From: Alphaproteobacteria bacterium
GTDB lineage: Bacteria; Pseudomonadota; Alphaproteobacteria; GCA-2731375
DNA: 6,344 bases
NCBI GenBank assembly: GCA_030746295.1
Contig: JASLMY010000261.1
Span: 1-6,344, forward strand
Reading direction: 5' to 3'
Numbering within the stretch: position 1 is the stretch's first letter; each line of letters opens with the position of its first letter. The notes below the pieces were generated by a model. It was not told the origin of the DNA and made no database searches. It worked only from the letters and a program-made list of their open reading frames with translations. A program made the position numbers and the translations under genes. Positions 1-5,239 of this stretch are shown one piece after another.

Positions 1-1284
1 CTCGGCGTTGGCCGGGCTGAGCGGCCGGGCGCCGGCCTCCCAGTTGCGGCGGAACTTGGCCAGATGCGCCTCCAGCGTCATGGGCTTGGCCGGGTTGCCG
101 TAAACGGTGTCGATGGTGATCTCGTGGCGGGAGCCGTCCTTCAACGCCATCTCGACGCGGATCGGCGTCAGTGCGTTCGGGTCCGGGTTGTCGTCGATCC
201 GGATCTCGAAGCGGCGGCCGAGCGCCAGGGTCTCCGCATCGTTCAGGACCTCGGGCGCGAAGTCCTCGACCCCGACGAAGTCACGCAACAGCGCCCGGGC
301 GGCGACGTAGGCAGTGCAGAGGCGGGCATAGTTGACGGCCATGTCGTCCTGGATCGGGCGGCCGACCAGATGGTGCGTCAGCGGTGGGATCCAGGCCTCG
401 ACCCGCTCGATGTCCGCCGGCTCGAAACCGTGCTCGCGCTTCAGCGTCATCACCGCGTCGACGACGCCGTGCGTCGCCCGACCACTCGGGAACGGCTTGT
501 GTGCCACCTCGGTGATCCGCCAGACCCGGCCCAGATCGGCCATGACGGGCTTGAGGTCGTAGGCGCCCTCGATCAGGTTCAGAAAGCCGAACTGCCCTTC
601 GAAGACTTGCTTCGGCCCCTCCAGGCCGCGGGCCGCCATGTCGCAGGCGACGATCGCGTTGCGGGCGTTGAAGCCGATCTGCATGCCCAAGAGGATCGAG
701 CCTTCGGTATGGGCCTGCATGTTGCCGCAGAGCTGGCCGTAGGCGATCGAGAAGGCGTTGACCAGGCGTTCGGCCTCGAAGCCCCGGCATTTGCCGATCC
801 CGGCGACCGCCGCCATGGCGCCGGCGGTGGCGGGCCGGAAGAACTTCATGGCCGAGGTCACCGCGACGCCCAGGTGGCAGGCGACATCGACGCCCAGCAC
901 CATGGCGGTGATCAGGTCCTTGCCCGTCACCTTCCCTTCCCGCTCGGCAAAGGCCAAGGTCGCGGCCAGCACCACCGTCATCGGGTGCAGCACCGCCGCC
1001 TCGTGAACACAGTCGAACTCGGAGTTGTGGATCTGGTAGCCGTTGCAGAGCGCCGCCGCCGGTGCGGGCAGACGGTCGCCGCGGCCCCAGACGCGGGCGT
1101 CGTCACCCTTGCCGGACAGCCCCTGAACCTCGATCAGCTCGTCCATCCACGGCCCGGCACTGCCGGCGATGCCGACGCCCAAGGTATCCAGGATATAGGT
1201 CTTGGCTGCCTGGACCGCATTCTCGGGCAAGTCTTCGTAGGTGGTCCGAGCAACGTGCTCGGCAAAGCTCACAACGGCGTCCAT
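1..1284 (-). CDS. MmgE/PrpD family protein, C-terminus cut by window edge
   Basis: This reading frame is open for 428 codons from the ATG at 1282-1284 to the left edge, so the stop codon lies outside. The family contains 2-methylcitrate dehydratase, cis-aconitate decarboxylase and related cytosolic lyases/isomerases of carboxylic acids. Visible family marks are ILDTLGVGIAG (31-41), NGYQIH (81-86), the acidic/His segment EFDCVHE...HP (89-101), KPFPSGRATH (263-272) and the C-terminal GNPAKPMT (396-403). Family members usually have about 450-470 residues, so about 20-40 are missing. A GGAGG sits 4 bases before the ATG, and no in-frame ATG, GTG or TTG lies just upstream. The gene is divergent from the CoA-transferase homologue at 1386. 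By eye, several positions differ from the active site of human cis-aconitate decarboxylase, so methylcitrate or aconitate is not a safe substrate call. Family assignment is firm; the reaction is unknown. Confidence 0.93.
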   Translation of the reverse strand, partial: MDAVVSFAEHVARTTYEDLPENAVQAAKTYILDTLGVGIAGSAGPWMDELIEVQGLSGKGDDARVWGRGDRLPAPAAALCNGYQIHNSEFDCVHEAAVLHPMTVVLAATLAFAEREGKVTGKDLITAMVLGVDVACHLGVAVTSAMKFFRPATAGAMAAVAGIGKCRGFEAERLVNAFSIAYGQLCGNMQAHTEGSILLGMQIGFNARNAIVACDMAARGLEGPKQVFEGQFGFLNLIEGAYDLKPVMADLGRVWRITEVAHKPFPSGRATHGVVDAVMTLKREHGFEPADIERVEAWIPPLTHHLVGRPIQDDMAVNYARLCTAYVAARALLRDFVGVEDFAPEVLNDAETLALGRRFEIRIDDNPDPNALTPIRVEMALKDGSRHEITIDTVYGNPAKPMTLEAHLAKFRRNWEAGARPLSPANAE

Positions 1285-1385
1285 GGGGCCTCCGGGATGG
1301 GCAAGGGGCGTCGCCCAGGCGGCGCGCCTTGGAAAAGGGCTCGGACATATCCTAGCATGGGCGCGCTCGCCAGCAACGAAGCCCT
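1285..1385. promoter_or_regulatory. Divergent intergenic region, likely promoters for both flanking genes
   Basis: This 101-bp gap separates two genes transcribed away from each other, so promoters for both should lie here. The only AT-rich patch is CATATCCTAG near 1346-1355. It gives weak -10-like hexamers on both strands: TATCCT at 1348-1353 on plus and TAGGAT at 1349-1354 on minus. No convincing -35 partner is visible. An imperfect inverted repeat spans 1314-1332, with 8-base arms around GCG, 7 of 8 pairs matching, and a perfect AGGCG/CGCCT core. A second, GGGCG-T-CGCCC, spans 1306-1316. Either could be an operator, but such dyads are common by chance at this GC content. Confidence 0.4.
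1289..1293 (-). promoter_or_regulatory. Shine-Dalgarno site of the MmgE/PrpD gene
   Basis: Read on the minus strand, GGAGG is followed by CCCC and then the ATG at 1284. This is a full anti-16S core match with a short but workable 4-base spacer, and it fixes the start of the MmgE/PrpD frame. Confidence 0.65.
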
Positions 1386-2678
1386 GTGAAGGATTCCGGT
1401 GCCGCCGCCATGCCCCAAGTGATCGACGCCGCCGGCGTGCCGGCCTTGCTCCGCCCCGGCATGACCGTCTATCTGCAGGGCTCGACCGGCGAGCCGTTGG
1501 GCTTGATGGAGGCACTTCGCCTGGCGCCCGAGGCAAGCGACGGCGTCCACTACGTCGGCTGCTTCCTGCCGGGCGTCAACGCCAACGACCCCGCCGGCCT
1601 GCACCCGGGCGCGCGCCTGACCGGCTTCTTCGTCCACGGCCCTTTCGCCGAGACCTATGCCCAGGGCCGGATGCGCTTCCTGCCGCTCCACTACAGCGCC
1701 ACCTACGACTACCTGGCGGCCCTACCGCCCGTCGATATCGCCATGATCCAGGTCAGCCCGCCGAATGCGCAAGGCTTCTGCAGCTTCGGCATTTGCGTCG
1801 ATTTCCAGGCCGCGGTGCTGGAAGACGCCCGCCTGGTGGTGGCAGAGGTCAACCGCGCCATGCCGGCGCCGCCCGGCAGCATGGGCATCGCGTACGAGCG
1901 CATCGACCACGTGTTGGAGACCGAGCGGGTGCCGGCGACGCTGGAGGGCGGGCCGATCCCCGATCGGATCGCCGCCGTCGGCCGCAACGTCGCCGATCTG
2001 GTCCGGGACGGCGACGTCATCCAGATCGGTATCGGCCGCCTGCCGACGGCGATCCTGAACGGCCTCCATGACAAGAACGGCCTCGGCCTTCAGGGCGGCA
2101 TGGTCTCGGACGAGGTGATGGAGCTGATGCTGGCCGGCAACCTCGACAACAAGGCCAAGACGGTGGAGACCGGCAAGGCGGTCTGCGGTGCGGCCCTTGG
2201 TTCGGCCCGCCTCTACGACTGGGTCGGCGGGCGCGAGGACGTGCTCTTCCGGCCCGCGAGCTATACACACAATGTCCGGGTGATGGCCGAGATCGACAGC
2301 TACGTCAGCATCAACTCGGTCTTGGAGGTGGACCTCACGGGCCAGTGCAACGCCGAGATCGTCAACGGCCGCCAGATGAGCGGCACCGGCGGCCTGATGG
2401 ACTTCGTCCGCGGCGCCCGGCTGTCCCGTGGCGGCCGCTCGGTGCTGGCGGTGCAGGCGACCGCCGCCCGCGGCATGGTCTCGCGGATCGTACCCCGGCT
2501 ACCCGCCGACGCGGTCGTCAGCTGCCCCCGGGCCGACGTCGACTATATCGTCACCGAGCACGGCCACGCGTACTTGCGTGACAAGTCGCTGGAGGAGCGG
2601 GCCGAAGCCCTGATCGCCATCGCCGAGCCTTCGTTTCGGGACGACCTGGTATCCGCCCGGCGGGAGTTACGCGCCTGA
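1386..2678 (+). CDS. Acetyl-CoA hydrolase / 4-hydroxybutyrate CoA-transferase family protein lacking the usual catalytic Glu
   Basis: A complete 430-residue protein, the normal length for this class I CoA-transferase family, in which CoA moves between carboxylic acids through a glutamyl-CoA intermediate. The N-terminal domain carries VSPPNAQGF (123-131) and VVAEVNRAMP (151-160). The C-terminal domain carries the oxyanion-loop motif GIGRLP (215-220), LYDWVGG (276-282), INSVLEVDLTGQ (309-320), SGTGG..DFVRGA (332-344), SRIVP (366-370) and DYIVTEHG (386-393). The family's catalytic Glu, in GIHSEM or GIHTEM of characterised enzymes, is replaced: this protein reads GLQGGM with Gly238. A Glu lies at 243, where the relatives I recall have Gly. 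It may therefore be a hydrolase, an altered transferase or a non-catalytic relative. The start is uncertain: GTG at 1386 has only GAAG 4 bases upstream, and ATG at 1410 has AAGGA about 16 bases upstream. The gene is single on its strand, divergent from MmgE/PrpD and convergent with the CaiB/BaiF gene. Confidence 0.92.
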   Translation: MKDSGAAAMPQVIDAAGVPALLRPGMTVYLQGSTGEPLGLMEALRLAPEASDGVHYVGCFLPGVNANDPAGLHPGARLTGFFVHGPFAETYAQGRMRFLPLHYSATYDYLAALPPVDIAMIQVSPPNAQGFCSFGICVDFQAAVLEDARLVVAEVNRAMPAPPGSMGIAYERIDHVLETERVPATLEGGPIPDRIAAVGRNVADLVRDGDVIQIGIGRLPTAILNGLHDKNGLGLQGGMVSDEVMELMLAGNLDNKAKTVETGKAVCGAALGSARLYDWVGGREDVLFRPASYTHNVRVMAEIDSYVSINSVLEVDLTGQCNAEIVNGRQMSGTGGLMDFVRGARLSRGGRSVLAVQATAARGMVSRIVPRLPADAVVSCPRADVDYIVTEHGHAYLRDKSLEERAEALIAIAEPSFRDDLVSARRELRA

Positions 2679-2814
2679 ACGGCGAAAATTGTGAAATCCA
2701 AGAAAATCAGTGGCTTGGACTCTCCAATTAGACTCCCCAACGAGGTGTGTTGGGCGCGAGACGCCGATGAATCATCGCTTCAATTCGCACACCTAAGCTT
2801 TTGAATTTCCAGCC
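2679..2814. other. Convergent intergenic region, AT-richer than the genes
   Basis: These 136 bp separate the ends of two convergent genes and contain no credible reading frame. The composition is clearly more AT-rich than the flanks. I find several short perfect inverted repeats but no classical intrinsic terminator, meaning no GC-rich stem followed directly by a run of T on either strand. Short pairing elements at the left end are TCCAAG (2697-2702), CTTGGA (2714-2719) and TCCAA (2723-2727). The middle one can pair with either of the others, so two mutually exclusive hairpins are possible. Transcription end signals for both neighbours are expected here. Confidence 0.55.
2743..2794. repeat. 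Nested inverted repeats between convergent genes, possible bidirectional terminator
   Basis: Outer arms AGGTGTG (2743-2749) and CACACCT (2788-2794) are a perfect 7-base inverted repeat. Inside lie GGCG-CGAGA-CGCC (2753-2765) and the dyad CGATGA-A-TCATCG (2765-2777). The two inner elements share base 2765. Transcribed from either strand, the region could fold as an outer stem carrying one or two small hairpins. There is no following T-run, so the terminator role is inferred from its position between two convergent stop codons. Confidence 0.4.
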
Positions 2815-3975
2815 CTACCAGACCCCCTCCGCCTTCATTCGCTCGATCGCCGCTTCGTCGTAGCCGAGGCCTTGCAGGATCTCGCGGGCGTGCTCGCCGT
2901 GGCCCGGCAGGTCGAAACGGACCCGGCCGGGCTCTTTCGAAAACTTGAGCGGGATGCCGATGTGCTCCCAGCCGCGCTCGTCCTCGACCACCATCTCACG
3001 CGCCCTCACTTGCGGGTCGTCCATGCCTTCTCGCAGGTTCTTGAGCGGCGCGAAACAGACGTCCATGCCCTCGAACCAGTCGACCCATTCGGCTTGGCTC
3101 TTGGTCTTGAAGGTCTTGATGAAGAACTCGATGACCGGCATCTGGTCGGCGCCGGGCGGCAGGGCGCAGAGCTCGACCAGGTCCTCGCGCCCGAGGCGGG
3201 TCAGCAGATTGCGGGCGAACTTGATCTCCGCCCCGCCGAGAATGATCCACTTCTCGTCCTTGGTCTCGTAAAGCCGCATCATCGCCTGGCCGCCCCACGA
3301 GCGCTCGTTCTTCGGCACCGGCGGCCGTTTCTCCGCCATTGGCGGGCCCAGATTGTTGGGCATGCAGGCCAGCACCGAATCCATCATCGCGACGTCGATG
3401 TAGTCGCCCTCGCCGGTGATCGAGCGGCGATAGAGCGCCATACCGACGGCCGCGAGGGTCATCATGCTGGACAGCATGTCGGCGTTCGCCATCGCCGTCA
3501 GCCAGGGCTTGTCGTCCTGGCCCAGATTGACGCTCAAGACACCGCAATAGGCCTGCGTCGCCGGGTCGTGCGCCGGCCGGTCGACGTAGGGCCCGTACTG
3601 GCCGAAGGCCGAGATCGAGGCGTAGACGATGCCCGGCGCGCGCTTTGCCACGCTCTCGTAGTCGACGCCCAGGCGCTTGACGACGCCGGGGCGGAAGGCC
3701 TCGACGATGACATCGGCCTGCTCGGCCAGCGACATGAAGACCTCCCGGCCCTCGTCCGACTTCAGGTTCAGCGTCAGGCTGCGCTTGCCGCGATGGGTGT
3801 TGGCGAAGAAGACCGTGACGCCGTCGCGACGGAGGCCGATCTCGCGGTTGGGCTCGCCCTCGTGAACGGTCTCGATCTTGATCACGTCGGCGCCGTGGTC
3901 CGCCATCATCTGCGTCATCAGCGGTCCCGGCAGGAACATCGAGAGATCGAGTACCTTGATGCCGTCGAGCTTCAT
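2815..3975 (-). CDS. CaiB/BaiF (class III) CoA-transferase, first copy
   Basis: A complete 386-residue protein, close to the usual 380-430 of class III CoA-transferases. These move CoA between acyl-CoA and a free acid through aspartyl-CoA and usually form interlocked cytosolic dimers. Family marks are GIKVLDLSMFLPGP (5-18), DHGADVIKIE (26-35), HRGKRSLTLNLK (61-72) and GEGDYIDVAMMDSVLA (188-203). In ANADMLSSM (163-171), Asp166 sits where formyl-CoA transferase has its catalytic Asp169, so the protein should be active. The start is the ATG at 3973-3975. The frame upstream meets a TAG at 4009-4011 without another usable start. The GGAGG immediately before the ATG leaves no spacer, which is odd. 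The gene lies 77 bp downstream of the second CaiB/BaiF gene on the same strand and may share its transcript or have its own promoter. Sequence similarity to that neighbour is only at family-motif level. Donor and acceptor acids are unknown. Confidence 0.94.
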   Translation of the reverse strand: MKLDGIKVLDLSMFLPGPLMTQMMADHGADVIKIETVHEGEPNREIGLRRDGVTVFFANTHRGKRSLTLNLKSDEGREVFMSLAEQADVIVEAFRPGVVKRLGVDYESVAKRAPGIVYASISAFGQYGPYVDRPAHDPATQAYCGVLSVNLGQDDKPWLTAMANADMLSSMMTLAAVGMALYRRSITGEGDYIDVAMMDSVLACMPNNLGPPMAEKRPPVPKNERSWGGQAMMRLYETKDEKWIILGGAEIKFARNLLTRLGREDLVELCALPPGADQMPVIEFFIKTFKTKSQAEWVDWFEGMDVCFAPLKNLREGMDDPQVRAREMVVEDERGWEHIGIPLKFSKEPGRVRFDLPGHGEHAREILQGLGYDEAAIERMKAEGVW

Positions 3976-3980
3976 CCTCC
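3976..3980 (-). promoter_or_regulatory. Shine-Dalgarno-like GGAGG abutting the ATG
   Basis: On the minus strand the sequence reads GGAGGATGAAG, so a strong anti-16S match touches the start codon with zero spacing. Normal spacing is about 5-9 bases. Either the ribosome uses a weaker upstream contact, or initiation is inefficient or coupled. The frame leaves no good alternative start, since the next in-frame Met is residue 13, inside the conserved N-terminal motif. Confidence 0.35.
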
Positions 3981-4002
3981 GCGCCCCGTCTGTTGCCTCG
4001 GT

Positions 4003-4041
4003 TATTGTCTATCTTGGCGGTAGCGGGAAGTGCCGACAATA
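4003..4041. repeat. Spaced 7-bp inverted repeat between the two CaiB/BaiF genes
   Basis: TATTGTC (4003-4009) and GACAATA (4035-4041) are perfect inverted copies separated by 25 bp, in the 77-bp gap between two co-directional genes. The dyad lies about 28-66 bp upstream of the downstream ATG, where an operator or promoter element would be expected. GGC (4016-4018) and GCC (4032-4034) could extend the structure with an asymmetric bulge. On the minus strand, TTGTCG within the dyad resembles a -35 box, but no good -10 follows at normal spacing. Alternatively it could be a weak intercistronic hairpin; no T-run follows it. Confidence 0.35.
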
Positions 4042-4052
4042 GGCGGTGGCCG

Positions 4053-5237
4053 TCAGACCACCCCCGCGTCGCGCAGGCGGCGGACCTCGGCCTCGTCGTA
4101 GCCGAGCTCGGCCAGAAGCGCGTCGGTATGCTGGCCGAGCTTGGGCGCCGGGCGGCTCGGGATGTCGTCCTCGATGCGGATCGGGCTCGCCACCGTCTCG
4201 AGCCCCGGGCGGTCGGGGTGGTCGAGGGCCGAGACGCCGCGGCGGGCGCGGAAATAGGGGTTGTCGAGGGCCTGGGCCATGTCGTTGACCGGGCCAGCCG
4301 GGACCTCGCCCGCGAAAACCTCGACCCATTCCGCCGTCGGCCGCTGCATCAAGGCCTCGTCCAGGATCTCGGTCAGGCGGTCGCGGTGGCGGTTGCGGTC
4401 GGCGTATTCGCGATAGTCGGGATCGTCGATCAGCTCGGGCCGGCCGATCTTGCGGCAGAGAATCTCCCAGAACTTCTGCGTCTGGGCCATGATGAAGATC
4501 CAGCCGTCCCGGGTCCGGTAGAGCTGCGAGGGCACGATATAGGGGTGGCCGGAGCGGGCGACCCGGCCCGTTACCAGCCCCTCGTTCAAGTACCAGACGG
4601 CGGGATAGGAGAGCTGATGCATGGCGACGTCGAAGAGGCTGACGTCGATGTCGCGGCCCTGACCGGTCTCGCGGGCCTGCATGATCCCGGCCAGCATTGC
4701 AAAGGCTGCCGTCGTCCCGGTCATGAAGTCGACGACCGAGAGGCCGAAGCGGGCCGGCGGCATCTCGGGCTCGCCGGTGACCGACAGGAAACCCGCCTCG
4801 GCCTGCATCAGGAAATCGTAGCCGGGCCAGCCCTTGCGCTCGCCGTCGCGGCCATAGGCCGAGATATGAGCGCAGACAATTTTCGGGTTGGCTTCCTTCA
4901 GGGCCTCGTAGGTGAGGCCCAGTTTCTCCGGCTGGTCGCCGCGCAAGTTGCCGAGCAGGCCATCCGAGGTCGCCACCAGGCGATGGAAGACCTCGCGGCC
5001 ATCGTCCGCCTTGAGGTCGAGGGTGAGCGACTTCTTGTTGCGATTGACCGACTGGAAGAACTGGCTGTCGCCCTCACCCAGGAAATAGGGCCCGACGGTA
5101 CGGCTCATATCACCGCCGGTTTGCCCGTTCTCGACCTTGATGACCTCGGCGCCGAGGTCGGCCAGGTGCGTGGTGCCGTAGGGGCCGGCGCCGTACAGCT
5201 CGACGGCGATGACGCGGAGCCCCGCCAGCGGCAGCAT
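4053..5237 (-). CDS. CaiB/BaiF (class III) CoA-transferase, second copy
   Basis: A complete 394-residue class III CoA-transferase. Family marks are LAGLRVIAVELYGAGPYG (4-21), LGAEVIKVE (28-36), NKKSLTLDLK (67-76), the loop GRDGERKGWPGYD (129-141) and GQGRDIDVSLFD (192-203). The catalytic Asp is expected at Asp170 in FGLSVVDFMTG (164-174), so an active aspartyl-CoA mechanism is likely. Its ATG (5235-5237) overlaps the last base of the dehydrogenase stop as TGATG. Only a weak GGA lies about 10 bases upstream, so translation is probably coupled to the dehydrogenase gene. That tight link suggests it loads CoA onto the acid that the dehydrogenase then oxidises, or transfers CoA off the product. 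It is not a recent duplicate of the CaiB/BaiF gene ending at 2815: the two differ through most of their length and in their C-terminal regions. Substrate unknown. Confidence 0.94.
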   Translation of the reverse strand: MLPLAGLRVIAVELYGAGPYGTTHLADLGAEVIKVENGQTGGDMSRTVGPYFLGEGDSQFFQSVNRNKKSLTLDLKADDGREVFHRLVATSDGLLGNLRGDQPEKLGLTYEALKEANPKIVCAHISAYGRDGERKGWPGYDFLMQAEAGFLSVTGEPEMPPARFGLSVVDFMTGTTAAFAMLAGIMQARETGQGRDIDVSLFDVAMHQLSYPAVWYLNEGLVTGRVARSGHPYIVPSQLYRTRDGWIFIMAQTQKFWEILCRKIGRPELIDDPDYREYADRNRHRDRLTEILDEALMQRPTAEWVEVFAGEVPAGPVNDMAQALDNPYFRARRGVSALDHPDRPGLETVASPIRIEDDIPSRPAPKLGQHTDALLAELGYDEAEVRRLRDAGVV

Positions 5238-5239
5238 CA
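5235..5239 (-). other. TGATG stop/start overlap, translational coupling site
   Basis: The stop TGA of the dehydrogenase (5237-5239) and the ATG of the CaiB/BaiF gene (5235-5237) share one base. Such overlaps usually mean one mRNA and coupled translation, which ties these two products to one pathway. Confidence 0.8.

Noticed and set aside
64..1389. Long plus-strand open frame (441 codons) opposite the MmgE/PrpD gene
   Set aside because: It is the antisense shadow of an intact family gene in GC-rich DNA, and its translation is Arg/Asp/His/Gly-rich with no recognisable domain.
2672..2684. CGCC-TGAAC-GGCG hairpin spanning the stop codon of the CoA-transferase homologue as an intrinsic terminator
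   Set aside because: The stem has only four pairs and is followed by AAAATT rather than a T-run on the sense strand.
2815..5237. The two CaiB/BaiF genes as a recent tandem duplication
   Set aside because: They share only family-level motifs, and their loops and C-terminal regions differ, so the divergence is old or they were acquired separately.
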